Shown here piece by piece: positions 15,654-24,619 of a stretch of DNA of 64,000 bases (the stretch's first letter is position 1; the number at the start of each line of letters is the position of its first letter). The stretch lies in assembly GCA_009911505.1 (NCBI GenBank), contig QXXL01000012.1, positions 108,851 through 172,850 on the forward strand. The letters run 5' to 3'. Made by a program: the position numbers and the translations under genes. Source of the DNA: Lachnospiraceae bacterium. GTDB lineage: Bacteria; Bacillota; Clostridia; Lachnospirales; Lachnospiraceae. The notes under the pieces were generated by a model. That model searched no databases, was not told the origin of the DNA, and saw only the letters and a program-made list of their open reading frames with translations.

Positions 15654-17633
15654 ATGGAAAACAGCAAATACAACTATGGATTCAAAACGGTAGCCGTTTT
15701 ACTGCAGATGGTATTCATTATGGTTGTCATTGTCATATTTTCCCTGCTTTCCAATTTGTTTGAAAGGAGTATGCTGAGCTTTCGGGATCTCGGCAATAGC
15801 TCCTTTTTTCGTTCTTCGTATTATATGGATACAGTTGCAGAGGAAGTTAAGGATCTGGTGATATACTTACAGCTTAAGGAAAACGCCCAAAAAACGGAAT
15901 TACAGACAGAAAAATATAAAAAAATGAAACTGAAATTCGACAATGGGGAGAGCAATTTTTATTATTGGTTTTCGTCCAGAGATGACGTTTACACTAATAT
16001 GGAAGGGGCGACCTCCCAGGATGAAGCGCTTTCCTATGCCAAGGGGCTGGGCAGTTATTTTTATTATGACGATTCCACGGTTACCTTCCAGGGGGATTTC
16101 CTGTTTTTGGACCGGATTTCTAATATTGAGATACTGCGCTTATTTGGGCGGCAGGCGGGCGGCGGCAGCTTAATTACGGCAGTGGACGAAACCCTGCCCA
16201 AAGAAGATGCGATAAAAAATGCGCAAAGCGCCTACGATACATACATTCCCTGGGTCAAAACAGGGGTTGCGGCATCGATTGTTTCGCTGCTTTGTTTTGT
16301 GCTGAGCATGATTTATATTACCCTTGCGACAGGGCGCAACAGTGAGGATGACAACATTCATCTGCACCGTATTGATTATATTCCAGGGGAGCTTTTGTTT
16401 GTAGCGTTCCTTGCGTTTGTTATGGGCTTGTTTGCATTTTGTGCCAGGCTAGGCCGCCAGTCCTTTTCTATTTCCAGCTCTCTGATTTTGACCGGAACGC
16501 TGGTGTTTTTGTCTGATGTATTTCTTTTGACGCTTTATATGAGCTTTGTGAGGCGCATTAAGGCGGATATCTTTGTGAGCTGTAGTCTTGCGTCCCGTTC
16601 TATGCATATTCTAAAAGAAACTGTCCGCAGGCAGCATGTGTTAAGCTGGGCAATGATAAGGCTGTTTATCTGTACTGTCCTGGAGCTGTTTTTTATATGG
16701 GAAGCTGCGTTTTCCCGTAGGAAGTGGGCACTTGCCGGAAGCCTTGCCGTATTTTTGTATTTGGCATTTGATGCGTTAAAGCTGGCGAATGCCAGGAAAA
16801 AAATCTTGGAAGGAGTGCTTGAAATCGGCAGCGGCAAGCTTGGCTACAAATTTGATACCCGTGAATTTGACGGAGATTATAAGGAGCTAGCGGAAAAAAT
16901 TAACGGGATTGGAGAAGGGCTCTTTACAGCTGTGGAGGAAAATGTAAAAAACGAACGGCTCAAAACGGAGCTTATTACCAATGTATCCCATGATATAAAG
17001 ACGCCGTTAACGTCCATTATCAATTATATTGATTTGATAAAAATGGAAAAAATCGAAAACGAAAACCTGGAAAATTATGTAGGCATCTTAGAAAAGAAGT
17101 CCCAGCGCCTAAAGCAGCTGGCAGAGGATTTGGTAGAGGTATCCCAGATAACCAGCGGCAATATCCGCCTTGATATGCAGCCTATTAATATGGTGGAGCT
17201 GATTTACCAGACCGGTGGGGAGTTTAATGAAATTTTTGAGGATTTGGGGCTTACGATTGTTACCCGGCTGCCTAAAGATCCCGTCATTATTATGGCAGAC
17301 GGCAACCGCATCTGGCGCGTGATCCAAAACCTTTATAACAATGCAGCCAAATATGCTCTAAAGGATACCAGGATTTATGTGGAGCTCAAAAAAACAGAAG
17401 GGATGGCGGAATTTTCTATTAAGGACATTTCGGCACATGAAATACATCAGACGGCGCAGGATTTGAGTGAACGTTTTGTGCGCGGGGATGAATCAAGGGG
17501 GACAACGGAAGGCAGCGGCCTTGGGCTTTCAATTGCCAGAAACCTGACCAATTTGATGGGGGGGACGTTTGAAATTGTACTGGATGGTGATTTATTTACC
17601 GTATCCATTACGTTTCCGCTGATAAACCCTTGA
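15654..17633 (+). CDS. Multi-pass membrane sensor histidine kinase
   Basis: 659 residues. A membrane segment near 12-35 is followed by an extracytoplasmic region of about 160 residues, then four or more membrane segments between about 200 and 375. The HisKA phosphoacceptor is His446 in NVSHDIKTPL. The ATPase domain has an N-box NLYNNAAKYA and a clear GSGLGLSIA. The G1 box is unusual (KDISAHEIH instead of DxGxG), a variant I recall in kinases of this group that keep FVRGDxSR. It is the cognate kinase of the preceding regulator. The 3' end overlaps the promoter of the next gene. Confidence 0.9.
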   Translation: MENSKYNYGFKTVAVLLQMVFIMVVIVIFSLLSNLFERSMLSFRDLGNSSFFRSSYYMDTVAEEVKDLVIYLQLKENAQKTELQTEKYKKMKLKFDNGESNFYYWFSSRDDVYTNMEGATSQDEALSYAKGLGSYFYYDDSTVTFQGDFLFLDRISNIEILRLFGRQAGGGSLITAVDETLPKEDAIKNAQSAYDTYIPWVKTGVAASIVSLLCFVLSMIYITLATGRNSEDDNIHLHRIDYIPGELLFVAFLAFVMGLFAFCARLGRQSFSISSSLILTGTLVFLSDVFLLTLYMSFVRRIKADIFVSCSLASRSMHILKETVRRQHVLSWAMIRLFICTVLELFFIWEAAFSRRKWALAGSLAVFLYLAFDALKLANARKKILEGVLEIGSGKLGYKFDTREFDGDYKELAEKINGIGEGLFTAVEENVKNERLKTELITNVSHDIKTPLTSIINYIDLIKMEKIENENLENYVGILEKKSQRLKQLAEDLVEVSQITSGNIRLDMQPINMVELIYQTGGEFNEIFEDLGLTIVTRLPKDPVIIMADGNRIWRVIQNLYNNAAKYALKDTRIYVELKKTEGMAEFSIKDISAHEIHQTAQDLSERFVRGDESRGTTEGSGLGLSIARNLTNLMGGTFEIVLDGDLFTVSITFPLINP

Positions 17634-17658
17634 TTTTTAGCGGTACTGCCTTTATAAT
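17630..17658 (+). promoter_or_regulatory. Sigma-A promoter for the aconitase-family gene
   Basis: TTGATT (17630-17635), 17-base spacer, TATAAT (17653-17658). The -35 overlaps the stop codon of the sensor kinase. Confidence 0.7.
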
Positions 17659-17732
17659 TTTAAACAGGCTCATACGCAGGCGGCGCGGCGCCGCTTTGTG
17701 CAACAGAAAGACTAGAATAAGGAGAATACCAG

Positions 17733-20000
17733 ATGAAACTTTATAAAAACGGGGTTTACCTCGTAAACGGAACAGAGTTGATTGAAGATACAAAGGAGAA
17801 TGCATCCAAAGTCGGTATGGCAAAGGAAGAAGCAGCCCGTCATACGATTGCGTATGGAATTTTAAAAGAGCACAATATCTCCGGCAGCATGGAAAAGCTG
17901 CAGGTGAAATTTGATAAACTGACTTCCCACGACATTACGTTTGTCGGGATTATCCAGACGGCGCGTGCAAGCGGCCTGGAGAAATTCCCGATCCCGTATG
18001 TACTGACCAATTGCCACAACAGCCTGTGTGCGGTTGGCGGCACTATCAACGAAGACGACCATATGTATGGCTTGACCTGCGCTAAAAAGTACGGCGGGGT
18101 CTATGTACCTCCGCACCAGGCAGTTATCCACCAGTATGCCAGGGAAATGCTGGCTGAAGGCGGCGCTATGATTCTGGGATCGGATTCCCATACGCGCTAT
18201 GGGGCGCTTGGTACGATGGCGATGGGCGAAGGCGGCCCAGAGCTTGTAAAACAGCTGTTAAGCCAGACGTATGACATTAATATGCCAGGCATTGTCGGCG
18301 TATATTTAAAAGGGGAGCCCGTAAAGGGCGTAGGGCCGCAGGATATTGCCCTTGCCATTATTGGTGAGGTCTTTGCAAATGGCTATGTGAAGAATAAGAT
18401 TATGGAATTTGTAGGTCCTGGCGTATCCAATTTAAGCGTAGATTACCGGATTGGCGTAGATGTTATGACTACTGAGACGACCTGTCTTTCTTCCATCTGG
18501 CGGACAGATGAAGCTGTACAGGAGTTTTATGAAATCCATGGCAGGGCAGGCGCTTATAAGGAGTTAAATCCAGGCAGCACAGCATATTATGACGGCATGA
18601 TTGAGATCGATCTGGCTAAAATCCGCCCCATGATTGCAATGCCGTTCCATCCGAGCAATACTTACACAATTGACGACTTAAACGCGAATTTAATGGATAT
18701 TTTGGACGACTGTGAAAAGCGCGCGCAGGTCAGCTTTGACGGCGCAGTGGATTTGGATTTAAAGAGTAAAGTAAGGGATGGCAGGCTTTATGTGGATCAG
18801 GGGATTATTGCAGGCTGTGCTGGAGGAGGTTTTGAAAATATCTGCGATGCAGCGGATATCTTAAACGGCGCTTCCATCGGGCAGGACGGCTTTACGTTAA
18901 GCGTTTACCCGGCGAGTATGCCCATTTATATGGAGCTTGTGAAAAACGGCGCGGCTGCTGCCCTTATGCAGACAGGCGCAATCTTAAAAACAGCATTCTG
19001 CGGCCCGTGCTTTGGCGCAGGGGATACGCCGGCGAACAACGCGTTTTCGATCCGCCATTCGACCAGGAACTTCCCGAACCGGGAAGGCTCTAAGGTTCAA
19101 AACGGACAGGTTGCATCGGTAGCGCTTATGGACGCACGCTCGATTGCGGCAACTGCTGCCAATAAGGGTTATCTGACGGCGGCAACCGATATGGACGTGG
19201 ATTTTACAAAGAAAAAATACTTCTTTGACAGTAAAATATACGAAAACCGCATTTTTGACAGCAAGGGCGTGGCAGACCCGTCCGTGGAAATCCAGTTTGG
19301 GCCAAATATTAAGGACTGGCCTAAAATGAGCCCGCTGCCCAAGCATATGATTTTAAAGGTAGCCGCTGAAATCCACGATCCGGTTACAACGACCGACGAG
19401 CTGATTCCATCCGGCGAAACGTCTTCCTACCGTTCCAACCCGCTTGGCCTTGCGGAATTTACACTTTCCCGGAAAGATCCGGCATATGTGGACAGGGCGA
19501 AAGAAATACAAAAGGCGCAGAAAGCAATTGAAGCTGATTCGTGCCCGTGTGAAGCAGTGCCGGAATTAAAGCCTGTCATGGATTATTTAAAAGCGGAATT
19601 TGGTGATATAAGCAGGCAGACGATTGGGATTGGAAGTACAATTTTTGCTGTCAAGCCAGGGGATGGATCGGCCAGGGAACAAGCGGCTTCCTGCCAGAAG
19701 GTTCTTGGCGGCTGGGCTAACATTGCAAACGAGTACGCGACCAAGCGTTACCGCTCGAACCTGATTAACTGGGGTATGCTGCCGCTGTTAATTGGGCCTG
19801 GCGGGCTGCCGTTTGCAAATGGGGACTATATTTTCCTGCCGGATATCCGAAAGGAAGTGGAAAGCGCGGCGGACGAAATCAAAGCATATGTGATAAAAGA
19901 CGGGGGATGCAAAGAATTTACACTAACCATGGGGGAGCTGACAGACGACGAGAGAGATATTATTTTGAAAGGATGCCTGATTAATTACAACAGAAAGTAG
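17733..20000 (+). CDS. Aconitase-family hydratase
   Basis: 755 residues, aconitase superfamily. The cluster ligands are visible: one Cys in [12 protein letters not shown] and two in [21 protein letters not shown] and [15 protein letters not shown] are substrate and Ser loops, and the C-terminal swivel domain carries [10 protein letters not shown] and [13 protein letters not shown]. It most likely interconverts citrate and isocitrate. However, it belongs to a divergent group, common in Clostridia and usually annotated only as 'hydratase', so another hydroxy-acid substrate is possible. AAGGAG lies before ATG 17733. The transporter gene follows after 10 bases. Confidence 0.85.
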   Translation: MKLYKNGVYLVNGTELIEDTKENASKVGMAKEEAARHTIAYGILKEHNISGSMEKLQVKFDKLTSHDITFVGIIQTARASGLEKFPIPYVLTNCHNSLCAVGGTINEDDHMYGLTCAKKYGGVYVPPHQAVIHQYAREMLAEGGAMILGSDSHTRYGALGTMAMGEGGPELVKQLLSQTYDINMPGIVGVYLKGEPVKGVGPQDIALAIIGEVFANGYVKNKIMEFVGPGVSNLSVDYRIGVDVMTTETTCLSSIWRTDEAVQEFYEIHGRAGAYKELNPGSTAYYDGMIEIDLAKIRPMIAMPFHPSNTYTIDDLNANLMDILDDCEKRAQVSFDGAVDLDLKSKVRDGRLYVDQGIIAGCAGGGFENICDAADILNGASIGQDGFTLSVYPASMPIYMELVKNGAAAALMQTGAILKTAFCGPCFGAGDTPANNAFSIRHSTRNFPNREGSKVQNGQVASVALMDARSIAATAANKGYLTAATDMDVDFTKKKYFFDSKIYENRIFDSKGVADPSVEIQFGPNIKDWPKMSPLPKHMILKVAAEIHDPVTTTDELIPSGETSSYRSNPLGLAEFTLSRKDPAYVDRAKEIQKAQKAIEADSCPCEAVPELKPVMDYLKAEFGDISRQTIGIGSTIFAVKPGDGSAREQAASCQKVLGGWANIANEYATKRYRSNLINWGMLPLLIGPGGLPFANGDYIFLPDIRKEVESAADEIKAYVIKDGGCKEFTLTMGELTDDERDIILKGCLINYNRK

Positions 20001-20010
20001 GTGTTTCGCC

Positions 20011-21291
20011 ATGGAGGAGATGCAGGGCTTCAAAAAAAAGAAAAAAGGGCCGGAATGGGATTTGCATAAATATATCGCAATTGCAGTTATTGCGTTTGTG
20101 ACGGTATGCTGCAGTGTGCTTTTTTTCTTCTTTATTTACCGCTACCAAGGGCTTACAACATACTGGCAGAAGCTGGTATCAGTACTTCAGCCGATTATAA
20201 TGGGCTGCATTACGGCGTATCTGCTAAACCCGGTTATGATGTTTCTGGAAAAATACCTGTTAAAGTTTTTGGGAGCGCGGGTCAAAAGCGAAAAAAAGGT
20301 AAAGAAAATGTCCCGTACGATTGCGACGGGAGGGGCGCTTGCCATTTTCCTGCTGGTTATCTTCCTGCTTTTAGATATGGTAATTCCGGAATTGATTACA
20401 AGCCTGCAGGGCATGGCGACAAACCTGCCCTCCGAAATCAATTCCTTTGTGGATTGGAGTAAAAAAACATTATCTGGTGACAGCAAGCTGGCGGAAATGC
20501 TTGGCAGCGGACTTGTCACGGCGACCAATTACCTGGAAAAGTGGCTGCAGGCGGATGTGCTGCCCCAGGTCAATTCTTATATTGCTTCCATTACCACTGG
20601 GGTTATAAGTATTGTAAAAGCGTTGTTTAATTTTGTAATCGGGCTTGTTATTGCGGTTTATCTTTTAACCAGTAAGGAAACGTTTATTGGCCAGGGCAAA
20701 AAGATTATATATGCTGCACTGCCCCCCAGATTTGGAAACCATGTCATCCAGACATTGCGGGTGAGCCATAGGATGTTTGGCGGGTTTATCAGCGGTAAAA
20801 TTTTAGATTCTGCGATTATCGGCGTGATTGCTTATATTGGGCTGGTGGCTTTGCGCATGCCGTACAGCCTGCTTGTGGCGGTAATTGTGGGCGTCACCAA
20901 TGTGGTGCCGTTTTTCGGGCCGTTTATCGGCGCTGTGCCAGGCGTAATACTGATTGCTTTGGCGGAGCCCATTAAGGGGCTGTATTTTCTAATATTTGTG
21001 TTTGTCTTGCAACAGGTGGACGGAAATATTATTGGTCCTAAAATACTTGGTGATTCCACAGGGCTGTCCTCTTTTTGGGTTGTGTTTGCAATTTTGGTCG
21101 GAGGAGGGCTGTTTGGGTTTATGGGCATGCTGCTTGGCGTACCAACGTTTGCGCTGATTTATTATCTGATACGTGAGATTGTAGGCTATATACTTCGACG
21201 CAGAAGGCTTCCGGAGGGGACAAAAGAGTATATACAGATGCAGGGTGTGGATGTGGATACGGGGATGGTTAGATATGAGGAAGAGAAGTAG
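20011..21291 (+). CDS. AI-2E family transporter (PerM/YdbI-like)
   Basis: 426 residues, integral membrane. Two membrane segments near the N-terminus and several toward the C-terminus surround a variable amphipathic middle. The conserved AI-2E-type stretch NVVPFFGPFIGAVPG is followed by QQVDGNIIGPKILGDSTGLSSFWV. Members were named for AI-2 export (TqsA), but others act as Na+/H+ or other exporters, so the substrate is undetermined. It lies 10 bases behind the hydratase, whose promoter it probably shares. Confidence 0.88.
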   Translation: MEEMQGFKKKKKGPEWDLHKYIAIAVIAFVTVCCSVLFFFFIYRYQGLTTYWQKLVSVLQPIIMGCITAYLLNPVMMFLEKYLLKFLGARVKSEKKVKKMSRTIATGGALAIFLLVIFLLLDMVIPELITSLQGMATNLPSEINSFVDWSKKTLSGDSKLAEMLGSGLVTATNYLEKWLQADVLPQVNSYIASITTGVISIVKALFNFVIGLVIAVYLLTSKETFIGQGKKIIYAALPPRFGNHVIQTLRVSHRMFGGFISGKILDSAIIGVIAYIGLVALRMPYSLLVAVIVGVTNVVPFFGPFIGAVPGVILIALAEPIKGLYFLIFVFVLQQVDGNIIGPKILGDSTGLSSFWVVFAILVGGGLFGFMGMLLGVPTFALIYYLIREIVGYILRRRRLPEGTKEYIQMQGVDVDTGMVRYEEEK

Positions 21292-21315
21292 CCTTCTTTG
21301 TTGAGGTGAGATACA

Positions 21316-22218
21316 TTGATAGATAAATATGAGTATAAATTAAAATTTGAGCAGATGAAAGTGCTAACGGATGAAGGGGATTACGAATCGGCAGCAGAGA
21401 TTGCAGATACGATCCAGTGGCGTAAGGTGCGCAATATTAACCTGCTGATTAAAGCAGGGGATATTTATTCCAAGCTTAAGCGTTATGAGGATGCAAAGGA
21501 TATTCTGCAGATGGCATATGACCGTTCTCCAATCGGGAGGATGATTATTTACCGGTTAGCCGAGATTGCGATTAAGACAAGAAGCTTTGAAGAAGCAAAG
21601 GACTATTGTGAAGAGTTTGTAAAGATCGCCCCTCATGATAATTTAAAGTATGTGCTGCGTTATAAAATCAGTAAGGCGAAGGGGGCGGATTTACAGACCC
21701 GCATTGCGATCCTCGAAGAATTAAAGGAGTCTGAATATACAGAAGAGTGGGCGTTTGAGCTGGCGTACCTGTACCATAAAGCAGGGGAGTATGAGAAGTG
21801 TATTGATGTCTGTGACGAGCTTATTTTGTGGTTTGGCGATGGGATTTATGTGGAACGTGCACTGGAGCTTAAGATGCTGCATAAACCGTTGACAAAGACA
21901 CAGGAGGATAAATACAGGGCATGCAAGCAGCGCAGGGACGGCGTAAAGGAAGTATATCCGCAAGAAGAGGTTGTGCGTATCCCTGAGGTAAAAGAGCATG
22001 TGGGTAAGTTTGATACGGCTAAGCTGCAGGAGGAGATTAAAAAGAATTTAGGCCAGATTTTAAATGCCGGGGAAAAAGAAACCGTAGAAAAGAGCATGGA
22101 CTCCATTGATAAAATGGTACAGAAATTCCCCTATCTGCAAAAACAGGTGGAGGAGCAGGTGCCGGATATACAGTCTGAGCCAGGCCGGAGATGGATGATT
22201 TTTTGCGTACGAATATGA
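21316..22218 (+). CDS. TPR-like helical repeat protein
   Basis: 300 residues. TTG start 21316 follows GAGGTGAG by 5 bases. The N-terminal 200 residues form helical pairs with TPR-like spacing (for example YESAAEIADTIQ, YEDAKDILQMAYDRSP, YEKCIDVCDEL), a protein-binding scaffold. The C-terminal third is charged and ends in a frame that stops as the next gene begins. There is no signal peptide. The two genes overlap and are surely coupled, so this protein is likely to work with the AAA-like protein downstream. The actual function is unknown. Confidence 0.75.
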   Translation: MIDKYEYKLKFEQMKVLTDEGDYESAAEIADTIQWRKVRNINLLIKAGDIYSKLKRYEDAKDILQMAYDRSPIGRMIIYRLAEIAIKTRSFEEAKDYCEEFVKIAPHDNLKYVLRYKISKAKGADLQTRIAILEELKESEYTEEWAFELAYLYHKAGEYEKCIDVCDELILWFGDGIYVERALELKMLHKPLTKTQEDKYRACKQRRDGVKEVYPQEEVVRIPEVKEHVGKFDTAKLQEEIKKNLGQILNAGEKETVEKSMDSIDKMVQKFPYLQKQVEEQVPDIQSEPGRRWMIFCVRI

Positions 22219-24596
22219 GGGAGGCGCTGGAGGGCAATTACGGCGAACCTCAAAAGGAACCAAAAGGGGAGTATGCAAAGGGGTATCAGGCAGATGGATG
22301 GGAGAGGACAAGCCAGGCAATTGAAGCTGTGCTGCAAAGTGCGGAGCAGAAAGAGCTGGAGTATACGAAGGCCCAGGCAATACAAAAAACAGAAGATATT
22401 ATGGATTTGCTTGCAGATGTAATCCCTAAGATGGACGGAGGGGCTACCCAGGCGCAGCTTATGCAGCAGGAATACCTATCCGGGGATCAGGCAGCGGAAC
22501 GGCGTGGCAGGATGCATACAGATGTCCGGATGCGGGGGCAGCCGTTTGGAGTGCCAAAGGAGGAGGCCCTTGCAGAACCAGACTTATTACGGAAGATAAA
22601 ACGGGCAAAGCCTAAATTCCGGGAACAGCTGGGCGAACGCCCTTACATACCGCGGAGGATACGATATGATGACGTTGGCTATGAAGCTACATCCCGCGGG
22701 GATGCTCCAGGCAGTTTTGCAGATTTGCCTGGAATGGAAGCAGAGGGCGTTCCAGGCCTGAATTTGGATCAGCTGGATGCATATGGGCAGCAGCCGGAAA
22801 GGGAATCGGCAGATTTCCAACAGGGTTATGAAGGGCAGGCAGAACCCCCCTGGGTATCCTCCGGCGGGGAACCGCCGGGATCAAGTGGAATTGGTATTGG
22901 GCTGGAACTACCGCAACCGAATGGAATGGGTGTTGGACTGGAACTGCCGCAACCGAATGGAATTGGGGCTGAACTACCAGAGTCCAATGGTATTGGTTTG
23001 GGAATAACGACGCCGGAATCGAATGGAATTGATACAGGGATAGAAAGGCCAAAATCGAATGGAATTGGTTTTGAAGTGGAATCGTCGGATCCGCCGGAAT
23101 CGAATGGAATTATTACGGGGATAGAGCGTCTGGAATCGAATCGAATTGGAACTGGAATGGAGCCGCTGGAATCGCATGGTGCCGGTATTGATGTGGAGCT
23201 ACCAGAATTGAATGGAATCGACACCAGGATGAAACTGCCTGAAACCAATGGAATTGGATTTGGAATGAGACAGCCGCAATTGAATGGAATTGGGGTGGAA
23301 CCACCAGAATCTTATGGTGTTGAACTTGAAGTAGAGCCATTAGAACCGTATAGTGCTGATGCGGGGGCAGAACCGTCGGAACCGCATAGTACTGGTACAG
23401 GACTGGAACCGCCAGAATCCAATGGAGTTAGTTTTGGAATGGAAGGGCCAGCATCAAGGGGGATTGGAATAGAACCGCCAGATATAATAGATTCAGAGGG
23501 GTACGAAGAATATGAAGCAGCGCCAAAGCCCCCTGCTGTGGAGAACATGCAGATGTTTGACAGTAGCGAGGAAGAGCCAATTGCAACTGAAGAAATGCGG
23601 ATGGCAGAAGCAGAGTTTTATGGTGTTCCGGTAGAAACGCTTACAGAAGGTGAACAGGAAACGCCGCCGGAAAGCCTGGTGGCCGAAATGCTGGCCAAGC
23701 AGGATACGAAAGAAATCAAATCCCGCCAGATTGAACAGGCATTGGCAATGCGCTTACAGTCGGCCCCAATAGAAGACGAGGAGGATGAACCGGGCATAGT
23801 AAGGCAGGAAGCACAGACCGTCCCGAAAATAACCGGGCTGGATGAGGGGCTGAAAGCTATTTTTTCCTATTTCGTCCCGGTGGCAGGTATGGAAACACAG
23901 ATCTGCGAGGCATTGACAGGTGCGCTTGCCAAATTTTCCGGTGAAGGGGCCTTGCCAGGAGGCAATATCCTGATCCAGGGGGGGCGTGGCTGTGGTAAAA
24001 CTATCCTGGCAACAAGGCTGGTGAAGGCATTAAAAAAAATATCGCAGCGGAAAGATATCACACTTGGCAAAATTGATGCTGAAAAACTAAACCAAAAAGA
24101 TCTTACGAAGCTTTTGGAACAGGTGAGGGGGGGCTGCCTGGTTATTGAACAGGCCGGGGAAATGACACGCGAAACGGCGATCAAGCTTTCACTGCTCCTG
24201 GAAAACGATGATACGGGGATTTTAGTTATCCTTGAGGATACGAGGCTGGGGTTAGAGGATGCCTTAAAAAAGGACGAGGCATTTGCAAGGAAGTTTACAC
24301 ATAGAATTATCATCCCGGTATTTACGAGCGACGAGCTTGTGGAATTTGGCAAAACATATGCGCATGAACGTGATTATGAAATAGACAATATGGGCGTGCT
24401 GGCGCTTTACAACCGTATCAGCAATATCCAGAAGCTCGATACGCCGACTACGCTAATAGAGATAAAAGATATTGTAGATCAAGCGATTCAAAAAGCGGAA
24501 AAGAAATCCTGGAAAAAAGCGTTATCAATTTTAACTTCCAGAAGATATAATGAGGATGACTATATCATGCTCAGGGAAAAAGACTTTGAAGAATAA
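22191..24596 (+). CDS. AAA-like ATPase with a long degenerate peptide-repeat region
   Basis: 801 residues, no named family recognised. Residues 1-220 are charged and helical. About 230-430 is a low-complexity region with some 15 copies of a unit like PESNGIGxGxE. An acidic linker follows. From about 560 there is an ATPase domain with P-loop GGRGCGKT, a Walker-B-like LVIEQAGEM, an Arg-bearing FARKFTHRI, and a lid similar to CbbX/SpoVK-type AAA proteins. The Walker B lacks the usual DE pair. ATG 22191 overlaps the TPR gene by 28 bases; ATG 22215 (an ATGA overlap) is an equally good start. Neither has a strong ribosome binding site, so translation probably depends on coupling. Confidence 0.75.
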   Translation: MDDFLRTNMREALEGNYGEPQKEPKGEYAKGYQADGWERTSQAIEAVLQSAEQKELEYTKAQAIQKTEDIMDLLADVIPKMDGGATQAQLMQQEYLSGDQAAERRGRMHTDVRMRGQPFGVPKEEALAEPDLLRKIKRAKPKFREQLGERPYIPRRIRYDDVGYEATSRGDAPGSFADLPGMEAEGVPGLNLDQLDAYGQQPERESADFQQGYEGQAEPPWVSSGGEPPGSSGIGIGLELPQPNGMGVGLELPQPNGIGAELPESNGIGLGITTPESNGIDTGIERPKSNGIGFEVESSDPPESNGIITGIERLESNRIGTGMEPLESHGAGIDVELPELNGIDTRMKLPETNGIGFGMRQPQLNGIGVEPPESYGVELEVEPLEPYSADAGAEPSEPHSTGTGLEPPESNGVSFGMEGPASRGIGIEPPDIIDSEGYEEYEAAPKPPAVENMQMFDSSEEEPIATEEMRMAEAEFYGVPVETLTEGEQETPPESLVAEMLAKQDTKEIKSRQIEQALAMRLQSAPIEDEEDEPGIVRQEAQTVPKITGLDEGLKAIFSYFVPVAGMETQICEALTGALAKFSGEGALPGGNILIQGGRGCGKTILATRLVKALKKISQRKDITLGKIDAEKLNQKDLTKLLEQVRGGCLVIEQAGEMTRETAIKLSLLLENDDTGILVILEDTRLGLEDALKKDEAFARKFTHRIIIPVFTSDELVEFGKTYAHERDYEIDNMGVLALYNRISNIQKLDTPTTLIEIKDIVDQAIQKAEKKSWKKALSILTSRRYNEDDYIMLREKDFEE
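22880..23480 (+). repeat. In-frame degenerate tandem repeat inside the AAA-like gene
   Basis: About 600 bases made of variable units of roughly 30-50 bases centred on GAATGGAATTGG-like words. They encode PxSNGIG/TG(I/M)E peptides. Some neighbours are nearly identical (CCGCAACCGAATGGAAT occurs twice close together), while later copies have diverged. The lengths keep frame. Confidence 0.85.
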
Positions 24597-24619
24597 ATAA
24601 AAACCGGAGGGGTACAATT

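Noticed and set aside
22880..23480. Possible CRISPR array
   Set aside because: Units are coding, in frame and degenerate throughout, with no conserved repeat plus unique spacers and no cas genes nearby.
22687..23548. Long minus-strand and other-frame open frames across the peptide-repeat region
   Set aside because: They arise from the repetitive base composition of the real gene; they show no start signals or recognisable domains and overlap the AAA-like gene completely.
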